Below are positions 33,501 through 41,358 of a DNA stretch of 64,000 nucleotides, piece after piece. Position 1 is the stretch's first letter. Each line of letters begins with the position of its first letter. The notes under the pieces were generated by a model that was not told the DNA's origin, made no database searches, and saw only the letters and a program-made list of their open reading frames with translations. Source of the DNA: Prevotella sp. (GTDB taxonomy: Bacteria; Bacteroidota; Bacteroidia; Bacteroidales; Bacteroidaceae); the NCBI GenBank assembly GCA_017548605.1, contig JAFYZT010000040.1:186001-250000 (forward strand). Direction: 5' to 3'. Made by a program: the position numbers and the translations under genes.

Positions 33501-33512
33501 CAGAATTGGAGG

Positions 33513-33604
33513 GGGTAAGAGAAGGGGTGAGAGGTGAGAGGTGAGGGGTGAGAAGATGAGTGATGAGAGGATGAGAGGATGAGTGATGAGAGGTGAGGAG
33601 TGAG
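33513..33604 (+). repeat. Heptad array in the DUF3298-like gene leader
   Basis: GTGAGAG, GTGAGGG, GATGAGT and GATGAGA-type units run to GTGAGAGATAAGC ten bases before the ATG. It would form most of the 5' leader of the gene. Confidence 0.8.
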
Positions 33605-33613
33605 AGATAAGCG

Positions 33614-34381
33614 ATGAGACGAATTGTGACATATATTGGTGGGTTCGTGTTGTTGGTCATGATGATGACTATGTGCGGACGACTCGGAGGGGCTAATGAG
33701 CCGCTTCCGATGGACAGTATTGTCGTTGATACATCGACGGTAGTGGGTAAAAACAACGGTGCCCGTTACCACCTCGCCTTGAATGTCAAGACATTGGCTG
33801 ACTCGACCTATCGCGCTTTGAACGTTGCTTTGATAGACAGTCTGCTCACGCCCAATATCGTTGACCTGTACGATACTGCCGGCATCAGTCCACGACAGCG
33901 TGTGGAGCAATATATCAAGAGTAATTTCGCTGCCTATAAAGCCTTTTACGGTGAGGTGTACGACGAAGAGCCCAATGCCGGCACAGCGAGCTCAGACTAT
34001 ACATTGACGACCGAGATGCGTCGCAACGACGACGGTATCGTGAATTACCTCGGACATATGGAGAGCGTACAGAACGGTCAGAGCACCACCTATACGATTG
34101 CCTTGAACATTGACTTGAAGCAACAACGTATTCTCGCACTGAGTGACGTGGTTGCCAACCCGTCGGACGAACATCTCGTCAAGAGCATCGTGAAGCAACT
34201 ATGTAAGCAGACAGGTGCAGACGACCTGACGCAGTTGGAGTCCAACGGCTATTTCACCCACACCCCACCCTATGCTCCTGAGAATTTCATTTTAGACAGC
34301 GACGCCATCACCTTTATCTACATCCCCGGCGAGATTGCCGACCGTGAGAAAGGAGAAATCAGGGTGAGCGTTGCCCGGTAA
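33614..34381 (+). CDS. Exported protein with DUF4163/DUF3298-like domain
   Basis: A 255-residue protein with an N-terminal hydrophobic signal (VTYIGGFVLLVMMMTMCG), possibly a lipoprotein although the Cys is followed by GRLGG. The C-terminal part (TYTIALNIDLKQQRILALSDVVANPSDEHLVKSIV and the closing ENFILDSDAITFIYIPGEIAD) matches the DUF4163-DUF3298 pair found in RsiV-like and other exported proteins. It is the first of five plus-strand genes leading to rsmG, a metallo-hydrolase and ruvC. The function is unknown. Confidence 0.75.
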   Translation: MRRIVTYIGGFVLLVMMMTMCGRLGGANEPLPMDSIVVDTSTVVGKNNGARYHLALNVKTLADSTYRALNVALIDSLLTPNIVDLYDTAGISPRQRVEQYIKSNFAAYKAFYGEVYDEEPNAGTASSDYTLTTEMRRNDDGIVNYLGHMESVQNGQSTTYTIALNIDLKQQRILALSDVVANPSDEHLVKSIVKQLCKQTGADDLTQLESNGYFTHTPPYAPENFILDSDAITFIYIPGEIADREKGEIRVSVAR

Positions 34382-34396
34382 CACCATTGAACCAAC

Positions 34397-35017
34397 ATGG
34401 ACAAGATACTGAACTACTTCCCCCAACTCAGTGCCCGCCAGATAGAGCAGTTGAATCAGTTGGACGAGTTGTATAGGACCTGGAACGCCCGCATCAACGT
34501 GATTTCGCGCAAAGACATTGACAACCTTTACGAGCACCACGTGTTACACTCGCTGGCCATTGCCAAGGCCATTCATTTCCAGCCCGGCACCACAGTGCTG
34601 GATTTCGGCACCGGTGGCGGTTTTCCCGGCATCCCCTTAGCCATCATGTTTCCCGACAGTCATTTCAAGTTGATTGACGGCACGGGCAAGAAAATCCTCG
34701 TGGTGAATGAGGTGGCGAAGGCGTTGGGACTCACCAACGTGACGGCGCTGCAGATACGTGGCGAGGAAGAGAAGGGACAGTATGACTTTGTGGTGAGCCG
34801 TGCTGTGATGCCTCTCCCCGACCTGCTGAAGATTGTGAAGAAAAACATCAGCAAACGCCAACACAACGCCATGGGCAACGGTGTTTTCTGCCTGAAAGGT
34901 GGCCATTTAGACACGGAGATACAGGCCTTCAAGCGAATTGTCGAAGTCTCCCCCATCAGTGACTGGTTCAAGGAAGAGTGGTTCAAGGAGAAATATCTAA
35001 TTTATTTACCTATATGA
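34397..35017 (+). CDS. rsmG: 16S rRNA (guanine(527)-N7)-methyltransferase
   Basis: RsmG (GidB) methylates G527 of 16S rRNA with S-adenosylmethionine; loss gives low-level streptomycin resistance in some bacteria. The 206-residue protein has NVISRKDIDNLYEHHVLHSLAIA near 38-60, the SAM-binding VLDFGTGGGFPGIPLAIMFPDSHF, LIDGTGKK, and VVSRAVMPLPDLL near 135. The stop overlaps the ATG of the next gene (ATGA). Confidence 0.95.
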   Translation: MDKILNYFPQLSARQIEQLNQLDELYRTWNARINVISRKDIDNLYEHHVLHSLAIAKAIHFQPGTTVLDFGTGGGFPGIPLAIMFPDSHFKLIDGTGKKILVVNEVAKALGLTNVTALQIRGEEEKGQYDFVVSRAVMPLPDLLKIVKKNISKRQHNAMGNGVFCLKGGHLDTEIQAFKRIVEVSPISDWFKEEWFKEKYLIYLPI

Positions 35018-35658
35018 TAACAGTGAGATGTTTCGTCTGCAACATGCTGCAGGAGAACTGTTTCGTGGTGAGCGACGAGACAAAGGAATGCGTGATTATC
35101 GACTGCGGTGCGTATTATGAAGAAGAGCGTACCGCCATTACCGAATATATAAGACGTGAGGGACTGACCCCCACGCACCTACTCTGCACTCATGGCCATC
35201 TGGACCACCATTTCGGCGACAATACCCTCTTCGAAGCCTATGGTCTGTATCCTGAAGTACACCCTGCCGACAAGGGGTTGATGGAGCGCATGAAAGAGCA
35301 AGCAGAAGAGATGTTCGGCATGTCCATTCCCTATGACTTTCCCCAACCGCAACATTTCTTCGACGACGAAGAAACCATTCCGTTGGGTAACCATCAAATA
35401 AAAGTAATGCCCACTCCCGGTCATTCCATGGGCAGCGTTACCTTCCACTGCGTGGATGAGCACATCGCCTTCACCGGCGACACCCTCTTCCGCATGTCGA
35501 TAGGCCGCACCGACCTGGAAGGCGGCAGTATGATGCAGATAATTCAGAGTCTGCGTATGCTCGCCCAGTTGCCCGACGACACGGTCATCTACACGGGGCA
35601 CGGTCCTAAGACAACCATCGGCGACGAGTTGCGTTATAATCCATATATGGACAGATAG
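35014..35658 (+). CDS. MBL-fold hydrolase, glyoxalase II-like
   Basis: A 214-residue metallo-beta-lactamase fold protein of the YcbL/GloB-like group. The metal site reads [14 protein letters not shown] (HxHxDH, near residue 62), [12 protein letters not shown] gives the next ligand, [20 protein letters not shown] the bridging Asp, and [13 protein letters not shown] the last His. The ATG at 35014 is chosen because it overlaps the rsmG stop as ATGA and opens the family N-terminus [19 protein letters not shown] thioesterase role is likely but the substrate is not known. Confidence 0.88.
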   Translation: MITVRCFVCNMLQENCFVVSDETKECVIIDCGAYYEEERTAITEYIRREGLTPTHLLCTHGHLDHHFGDNTLFEAYGLYPEVHPADKGLMERMKEQAEEMFGMSIPYDFPQPQHFFDDEETIPLGNHQIKVMPTPGHSMGSVTFHCVDEHIAFTGDTLFRMSIGRTDLEGGSMMQIIQSLRMLAQLPDDTVIYTGHGPKTTIGDELRYNPYMDR

Positions 35659-35659
35659 A

Positions 35660-36235
35660 ATGAAGACAGAGAAAATCATCCTCGGCATCGACCCCGGCAC
35701 CAATGTTATGGGCTACGGAGTCATCAAGGTGTTGTCGAATAAGGCCGAGATGGTGGCCATGGGCGTTATCGACATGCGTAAGATTAGCGACATGTACCTT
35801 CGTCTGGGTATGATTTTCGAGCGTGTGAGTGGCATCATCAAGGAATATCTGCCCGACGAGATGGCCATTGAGGCCCCTTTCTTCGGCAAGAACGTACAGT
35901 CGATGTTAAAGTTAGGCAGGGCTCAAGGTGTGGCCATTGCCGCCGCCATCCATCATGACATCCCCATCCACGAATATGCCCCTCTGAAAATCAAGATGGC
36001 CATCACCGGCAACGGACAAGCCTCGAAGGAACAGGTGCAGGGTATGCTGGTGAGATTGCTCCATCTGGATGCATCTGATACTCCCAAATTCCTCGACGCC
36101 ACCGATGCCTTGGGAGCAGCCTATTGCCATTTTCTGCAACAGGGCAAGCCAGAGAGTGATAGCAACTACCGAGGATGGAAGGACTTTGTGAACAAGAACA
36201 AGGACAGGATATGCAGTCGACCATCAGCATCGTAG
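35660..36235 (+). CDS. ruvC: Crossover junction endodeoxyribonuclease RuvC
   Basis: RuvC cuts Holliday junctions during recombination repair. The 191-residue protein shows the catalytic first Asp in [16 protein letters not shown], the Glu in [50 protein letters not shown] near 110, and the final Asp pair in [13 protein letters not shown]. It starts one base after the preceding stop, and its last 25 bases overlap the start of the ABC gene in another frame. The length suits the family. Confidence 0.96.
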   Translation: MKTEKIILGIDPGTNVMGYGVIKVLSNKAEMVAMGVIDMRKISDMYLRLGMIFERVSGIIKEYLPDEMAIEAPFFGKNVQSMLKLGRAQGVAIAAAIHHDIPIHEYAPLKIKMAITGNGQASKEQVQGMLVRLLHLDASDTPKFLDATDALGAAYCHFLQQGKPESDSNYRGWKDFVNKNKDRICSRPSAS

Positions 36236-37698
36236 GCGGCATGGCCCGTCTGCCCGAATGGCAGTTGGCCGCCCCCATAGATATCGATATACGTGCCGAC
36301 GAGCATCTTGCCATCTTGGGGCGCAACGGCTCTGGCAAGACCAAGTTGGCCGAGATTTTGGCAGGCCGACATCCCCTCTTCGGCGACGCGCCACACTACG
36401 ATTTCCGTCCCAGTGAGCGCACTATGGCCTCGGAGAATATCAGGTATATCACCTTCAAGGATTGCTATGGAGCCTCTAACGACCGCACCTACTACCTTCA
36501 GCAACGGTGGAACCAGCAGGAGATAGACGCTGAGACTCCCACGGTACAAGATAAGCTGGAAGAAGCATTTCTAGGCAACTCGTTAGATGCCAACAGGCAG
36601 CGTGAAGAGTTGCGTCGTGTGACAGGGCTTTTCGGCTTAGACCGTCTCCTGGACAAATATATCATCTTGCTCTCGAGCGGAGAGTTACGTAAATTGAAAA
36701 TCGCTTGTGCCCTGGTCGGACAGCCCCGCATCCTGATGATTGACAACCCATTTGTGGGTCTGGATGTGGAGACACGCAGCGAGTTGTCTGATCTTCTTGG
36801 AGAGATTAGTGCCAGTGGAGTTGTGCAACTTATCCTGATACTATCAAGAGACCGCGACATACCTCCATGCATCACCCATGTGGTATGCATGGATCATGAG
36901 CGGATGAGCAAGAAAATGAGCGTGGCTGAATATAAGGAGTGGAAGTCTTCGGTTTCGGAGTCAAATCATGACTCCATATCCAATGACAATATACTCAAAA
37001 AGGTGCTGTCACTGCCCCAACATCCCATTCCCACCGCCGATGAGGTGATTCGCATGAACCATGTAAGCATACGTTATGGCGAGCGCACCATCATCAAGGA
37101 TTTGAGTTGGGTGGTGAAAAAGGGTGAGCGATGGGTCTTGCGCGGCAGGAACGGTTCCGGCAAGAGCACCCTGCTTAGTTTGGTCTGTGCTGACAATCCC
37201 CAGGGATATGCCTGCGACATCACCCTTTTCGGTCATCGCCGTGGCACTGGCGAGAGCATCTGGGATATCAAGAAGCATATCGGTTATGTATCGCCAGAGA
37301 TGCACCGCGCCTACAAGAAGAACCTTCCCGTGGTGGAGGTTGTGGCAAGCGGTTTGAAAGACAGTATAGGGTTATATGCCAAGCCCAGTGCCGAGGAGTA
37401 CGCCGTTTGTCAATGGTGGCTGTCACTTTTCGGATTACAAGGGCTGGTGTCGCGAGGGTTTCTCACCCTCTCTGAGGGAGAACAACGCATGGTGCTATTG
37501 GCCCGTGCTTTCGTGAAAGACCCGTCGCTGCTGATTTTGGACGAGCCCTTTCACGGGTTGGACGATGCGAACAGAGCCTTAGCCCGCACTATCATCGAAG
37601 CTTTCTGTCAGAGAGAGGGTAAGACCCTGTTGTTTGTTACCCACTATGATGATGAAATGCCCGGAGGGAGGGTGAAGATTAGAAGATTAAAAAATTAA
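36211..37698 (+). CDS. ABC protein with two ATPase domains (ModF/PhrA-like)
   Basis: A 495-residue soluble protein with two ABC ATPase domains. Domain 1: Walker [13 protein letters not shown] near 33, signature [10 protein letters not shown], Walker [14 protein letters not shown]. Domain 2: [11 protein letters not shown] near 320, signature [10 protein letters not shown] and Walker [14 protein letters not shown]. No membrane segment is present. This tandem layout is that of ModF/PhrA-type proteins, whose role is not firmly known. The ATG at 36211 lies inside the end of ruvC. The C-terminal residues KIRRLKN and the stop codon are coded by the ATTAAAAG array that follows. Confidence 0.85.
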   Translation: MQSTISIVGGMARLPEWQLAAPIDIDIRADEHLAILGRNGSGKTKLAEILAGRHPLFGDAPHYDFRPSERTMASENIRYITFKDCYGASNDRTYYLQQRWNQQEIDAETPTVQDKLEEAFLGNSLDANRQREELRRVTGLFGLDRLLDKYIILLSSGELRKLKIACALVGQPRILMIDNPFVGLDVETRSELSDLLGEISASGVVQLILILSRDRDIPPCITHVVCMDHERMSKKMSVAEYKEWKSSVSESNHDSISNDNILKKVLSLPQHPIPTADEVIRMNHVSIRYGERTIIKDLSWVVKKGERWVLRGRNGSGKSTLLSLVCADNPQGYACDITLFGHRRGTGESIWDIKKHIGYVSPEMHRAYKKNLPVVEVVASGLKDSIGLYAKPSAEEYAVCQWWLSLFGLQGLVSRGFLTLSEGEQRMVLLARAFVKDPSLLILDEPFHGLDDANRALARTIIEAFCQREGKTLLFVTHYDDEMPGGRVKIRRLKN

Positions 37699-37735
37699 AA
37701 GATTAAAAGATTAAAACATTAAAAGAATAAAAAAA
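37672..37735 (+). repeat. ATTAAAAG octamer array at the ABC gene end
   Basis: Eight-base units AGATTAGA, AGATTAAA, AAATTAAA, AGATTAAA (twice), ACATTAAA and AGAATAAA in strict phase. The first units encode the last residues and stop codon of the ABC gene. Confidence 0.8.
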
Positions 37736-37744
37736 AATTCGTAT

Positions 37745-37779
37745 TTTGGTCAGAAATTCAAATAATTAGAATAATTTTG
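37745..37779 (+). promoter_or_regulatory. Promoter of the small secreted protein gene at 37835
   Basis: -33 TTTG (37745-37748) and -7 TAATTTTG (37772-37779) are 23 bases apart, slightly longer than usual; the ATG follows 56 bases downstream. Confidence 0.55.
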
Positions 37780-37834
37780 CCCCATAATATATTAAGGTCT
37801 GAAAAAACAAATAAAAAAAAGAATATTTACGGTA

Positions 37835-38341
37835 ATGAAAAAAGTATTATTCGCATTGGCTTTAGCCATTATGAGTGTAGGCTACGCTTCGGCCCAGGAA
37901 ATCAAACAAGAGATTTACAAGATGTCGGAGGAAGTGGCCCAAGACAAGAGCAAGTCCCTGGAAGTACGAAAGGTGGCTCAGTTCAAGGTGGACGCCATCA
38001 CGTATATGAACACCAAGATGCTTGAAAAGATTACATCGACTTCCAAGGATTCCCTTGATTATGTGGCAATGGTGACTGAGGAAGACAATCAAGCCATTGC
38101 ACTTTACAATTTTGTGCATATCTACGTGACCAAGATCGGTCGTGCCACGAAGACCAAGGAACGCGAGCGTATTCTCGCTTTGTTCAAAAGGGTGAGTTTA
38201 GCCAATCCCCGTTTTTACGACGAGGATCAAGAGTTGGTGCTTGCCTATTGCAAGGGTGACCGATATATTACACAGTTCTCTCTTGACACTGACTGGGTGA
38301 AAGCTCTAGCCGAGGTGAAGAAAGAATTGGGCATGGATTAA
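37835..38341 (+). CDS. Small secreted helical protein, unknown function
   Basis: A 168-residue protein with a signal peptide (MKKVLFALALAIMSVGYASA) and an all-helical charged mature part. Segments such as EIKQEIYKMSEEVAQDKSKSLEVRKVAQFKVDAITYM and QAIALYNFVHIYVTKIGRATKTKERERIL suggest a helical bundle. No catalytic or metal motif was seen. It has its own promoter and an array and hairpin-element block downstream. It is likely periplasmic. I do not recognise the family. Confidence 0.65.
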   Translation: MKKVLFALALAIMSVGYASAQEIKQEIYKMSEEVAQDKSKSLEVRKVAQFKVDAITYMNTKMLEKITSTSKDSLDYVAMVTEEDNQAIALYNFVHIYVTKIGRATKTKERERILALFKRVSLANPRFYDEDQELVLAYCKGDRYITQFSLDTDWVKALAEVKKELGMD

Positions 38342-38562
38342 GGTACGTTGAACATTGAACGTTGAACATTAGAAAGCGGTTGGGACAGTTTTTTACAAAC
38401 CACCCCTACCCCTCCTTTGGAAAGATTATAAGATTATAAGATTAAAAAATTAAAAGATTAAAAAAGCGGTTGGGACCGTTTTATACATACCACCCCATAC
38501 CCCTCCTTTGGAAAAGGAGGGGATTTTTATTTAAGGAAGGGAATTTTAGTGAAGAGAGAGGG
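38341..38562 (+). repeat. Composite repeat block: heptads, two hairpin elements, octamer array
   Basis: In order: heptads ACGTTGA/ACATTGA (38345-38370); hairpin element copy B (38376-38424: GCGGTTGGGACAG, TTACAAACCACCCC, CCCCTCCTTTGG) cut short; an ATTAAAAG octamer array (38424-38466); and full copy C (38466-38522) with the closing AAAAGGAGGGG. The octamer array appears inserted where copy B loses its 3' hairpin arm. A GAAGGG-type purine tract then runs to the MlaD gene end. Confidence 0.8.
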
Positions 38563-39486
38563 TTATTTTTTGTCTTTTCTACCGAAGAGGGAGAAGTGGA
38601 CGTAACGTTTGGGATGTTCGCGTAGATCCATGAGCAGTGAGTCTGCCTGTTGCATGGTAGCGTTGAGGTTTTCGTATAGTTTGTTGTCGTTCATGAGTTG
38701 TCCCAACGAACCCTGGTTGGAATTCAGTTTCTGCGCCAGTTCCTGCATCTGTCCCACCGTCTCGTCGAGTTTAGCCAACGTGCCTTGGAAATCCGATTGT
38801 GCCAGTTGACCAGTCACTTTTTCTGCATTGGTCATCACCTGCGACGTATTGTCGAGCACGCCTCCCGCTTTGTCGAAGAGCGCCGGCATGCGCGTCTTCA
38901 TATCTCCCATGAGCGAAGTGAGTTCCGCCGTGGATGAGCGTAGGTTGCCCGTCACGTCGTAAGCATTGTTCAGTATGCCCTGGATATGCGGATCGGCCAA
39001 GATAACGTTGACACTTGTCAGTATGGAGTCCACTTTTGGCATCAACTGTTGTATGGTAGGCACCATTTCCTTTACCTCGCCGAGAGCTCCCTCGTCGTAA
39101 TTACCAGTTATGGTATCTCCCGATTTCAGATATGTTTTTTCATCGGAGAAGATGAGATTGAGTTTCACATTACCAAGAAGGTCGCTTGATATGGCCGCCG
39201 TAGTACCGTGAGGTATCTTCAGTTCATCTTCCACATCCAATTCGACGATGATTCCTTTTTCCCCTTTGAAATCATATTCTATGTCTTTTACTGTTCCCAC
39301 CTTATATCCATTTGCCAAGACCGGGCAGGATGTCGACATGCCATCGATTCTGTCGAACAATACGTAATAGGTATTCTCGTTAGAAAAGAGGTGAATTCCC
39401 TTGAGGAAGCTCATGCCGAAAAAGAGTACGATAATGCCTACGATGGCCACCAAGGCAATTTTTATCTCGTTGCTGATTTTGTTCAT
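38563..39486 (-). CDS. MlaD/MCE-domain lipid-transport protein
   Basis: MCE proteins carry lipids across the envelope, usually as the substrate-binding part of an ABC system (MlaD-like). The 307-residue protein has one N-terminal membrane span (IALVAIVGIIVLFFGMSFLKG, 9-29) and a single MCE domain (YYVLFDRIDGMSTSCPVLANGYKVGTV, about 40-115). A long helical C-terminal part follows (TAELTSLMGDMKTRMPALFDKAGGVLDN onward). No permease or ATPase gene is adjacent; the cell-wall amidase lies upstream on the same strand, separated by a GC-rich repeat (39500-39538). Confidence 0.9.
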   Translation of the reverse strand: MNKISNEIKIALVAIVGIIVLFFGMSFLKGIHLFSNENTYYVLFDRIDGMSTSCPVLANGYKVGTVKDIEYDFKGEKGIIVELDVEDELKIPHGTTAAISSDLLGNVKLNLIFSDEKTYLKSGDTITGNYDEGALGEVKEMVPTIQQLMPKVDSILTSVNVILADPHIQGILNNAYDVTGNLRSSTAELTSLMGDMKTRMPALFDKAGGVLDNTSQVMTNAEKVTGQLAQSDFQGTLAKLDETVGQMQELAQKLNSNQGSLGQLMNDNKLYENLNATMQQADSLLMDLREHPKRYVHFSLFGRKDKK

Positions 39487-39499
39487 TAAAAAAGAAAGT

Positions 39500-39538
39500 T
39501 ATACCCACCCCTGACCCCTCCCCAAGGGAAGGGAAACC
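39500..39538 (+). repeat. GC-rich hairpin repeat element (short copy)
   Basis: ACCCACCCCTGACCCCTCCCC followed by AAGGGAAGGG, which pairs with the preceding CCCTTCCC-like part. It is a short form of the element seen at 12263 and 61144 and lies between the MlaD and amidase genes. Confidence 0.55.
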
Positions 39539-39574
39539 ATTCTGCAGGCAATTGTGATTTTTTTATTTGAATTG

Positions 39575-40867
39575 TTATCTTTTTTCTCGGAAGAGGCGTA
39601 TGGCCTCGTTGACATCTATTTTTACCCCGTCTTGGAATGCGATGATGAACGCTTCGGGGAATTTATCGAGCACAGACCGTCGTAGCCGTGCAATCTCATT
39701 ATAGTCTGTTGATGCCCCCAAGGTGTATTTTATACTTCCCCCCTCTGCGAAGGACTCCACATTTTCCACCCCTTGGAACTGTGCACTCCCTGGCCGCAGC
39801 GAGCGGTTACTGGTCAAAATCTGCACTTTGAACACCGGAGGGGTATTGCTTACAGGGCGGTTGGATGTGGAAGGAGTCAAAGGTTCGACAGATGAGGCAA
39901 GTGACTGCTGTTGGCTCGACTGTTGCTGCTGACGTGAGGGTTGTTGTTGCTGTGTTGACTGTTGTTGACGGGCTGTTGTCTGCTGTCCTTCTCTTCGTTT
40001 TGAAGAGCGTGAGGAACTTGATTCCCTTGACTGTGTTGGTTGTTCAGCCTGTGTTACGGTCGATTGTTGCACCACGGACGCTGTCTGTCCACCTCCATAT
40101 TTGTTTTTGTATTTTACAAAAGCGTTGAAAATACCATGCGCCAATTGGTCCTGTCCTGTTGCTGAATTAAGATACTGTTCCTCGTCGGGTGTGGAGATAA
40201 AGCCCAGCTCGATAAGACAGCTAGGCATGGATGTCTCGCGAAGCACGAGGAATCCCGCTTGATGCACACCTTTGTTTTGTCTTCCTGTAAGGGCACATGC
40301 CTCACGCTGAATCATCTTTGCCAATTCAACACTATTGGCCATGTTTTTGTCCTGCAGCAGTTCGAACATGATATAACTTTCCGACGACCGCGGGTCGAAT
40401 CCCGCATAGCGTTGTTTATAGTTCTGCTCGATGAGGATGACCGAGTTTTCCCGTTTTGCCACTTCCAGATTGTCGGCGGCCCGGTGCATACCGAGAGTAT
40501 ATGTCTCGAACCCACGTGATATTTTCCCTGCCGGCAGAGAGTTAGAGTGGATGGAGATGAACAAGTCCGCCTTGTTACGGTTGGCGATTGCCGCCCTTTC
40601 GTTGAGTGGAATAAACACATCCGTTTTCCGAGTGTACACCACTTTCACATCGGGGCAGTTGCGTTCAACATATTGTCCGAATGCCAGTGCCACCTTAAGG
40701 TTGATGTTTTTCTCGTATGCCACCGCACCTTTAGCTCCTGGGTCGTGTCCGCCATGGCCCGCATCGATGACAAGGACGAATTTCTTATCCGCCGCCATGG
40801 CTACGGCCACGGTAGCGAGACATATTGTCAATATGGTTAGCAGGCGTTTACCCATTCCTTTTAACAT
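39575..40867 (-). CDS. N-acetylmuramoyl-L-alanine amidase, secreted, SPOR-like C-terminus
   Basis: Amidase_3 enzymes cut the bond between N-acetylmuramic acid and the peptide stem, for example in cell separation. The 430-residue protein has a signal peptide (LLTILTICLATVAVAMA). The zinc amidase domain follows, with VLVIDAGHGGHDPGAKG near 32 and DLFISIHSNSLP near 105. A low-complexity linker rich in Gln, Ser and Arg spans about 275-330, and a SPOR-like domain (VFKVQILTSNRSLRPGS) closes the protein. The ATG at 40867 leaves almost no leader after a possible -7 element at 40878-40885, so the ATG four codons later (40855) may be the true start. Confidence 0.92.
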   Translation of the reverse strand: MLKGMGKRLLTILTICLATVAVAMAADKKFVLVIDAGHGGHDPGAKGAVAYEKNINLKVALAFGQYVERNCPDVKVVYTRKTDVFIPLNERAAIANRNKADLFISIHSNSLPAGKISRGFETYTLGMHRAADNLEVAKRENSVILIEQNYKQRYAGFDPRSSESYIMFELLQDKNMANSVELAKMIQREACALTGRQNKGVHQAGFLVLRETSMPSCLIELGFISTPDEEQYLNSATGQDQLAHGIFNAFVKYKNKYGGGQTASVVQQSTVTQAEQPTQSRESSSSRSSKRREGQQTTARQQQSTQQQQPSRQQQQSSQQQSLASSVEPLTPSTSNRPVSNTPPVFKVQILTSNRSLRPGSAQFQGVENVESFAEGGSIKYTLGASTDYNEIARLRRSVLDKFPEAFIIAFQDGVKIDVNEAIRLFREKR

Positions 40868-40947
40868 TATATTTTTGCAAAAATAGCTATTCTTTTCTGA
40901 AAAGTCGTGTATTTTGCGATTTTTAAGAATCTCGCCGAGTCTAGAGT

Positions 40948-41316
40948 TTATCGTTCGAACACCAGTCTTACGGCCGCCCCGTCGCAGTCCGCCTGCATGG
41001 GCGGATTGTTTTTGATGATTTCTACGTCAACAGTCATTATGGTTGGGAACGTCTCCATGATGCGCTGTGCTACGCGTCCCGCCACATGCTCGAGCAGCTG
41101 TGAGGGGACGTTCATCTCCTCGTGCAGGATATCGTAGAGAACGGCATAGTTGACCGTATCCGCCACGTTGTCGGTCTCGGCCGCTTTTGAGAGGTCGGTG
41201 CTGACGGTCAGGTTGACGGTGAAGTCGGCACCAACGGTGCGCTCCTGAGGCATCACGCCGTGGAGTGCGTGGAAGCGTACGTTTTTGAGAGAGATATGGC
41301 TGGAGAGAAGTGTCAT
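40948..41316 (-). CDS. folB: Dihydroneopterin aldolase
   Basis: FolB turns 7,8-dihydroneopterin into 6-hydroxymethyl-dihydropterin and glycolaldehyde in folate synthesis. The 122-residue length is standard. Visible family segments are ISLKNVRFHALHGVMPQERTVGADFTVNL (with the catalytic-region Glu), DNVADTVNYAVLYDI and LLEHVAGRVAQRI with the substrate Glu. It lies 42 bases downstream of the ribonucleotide reductase gene on the same strand, so the two are probably co-transcribed. Confidence 0.95.
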   Translation of the reverse strand: MTLLSSHISLKNVRFHALHGVMPQERTVGADFTVNLTVSTDLSKAAETDNVADTVNYAVLYDILHEEMNVPSQLLEHVAGRVAQRIMETFPTIMTVDVEIIKNNPPMQADCDGAAVRLVFER

Positions 41317-41358
41317 TTTTTCTAGGAAATACCAAGGGATTTCTGGGAAATCCGTTTT

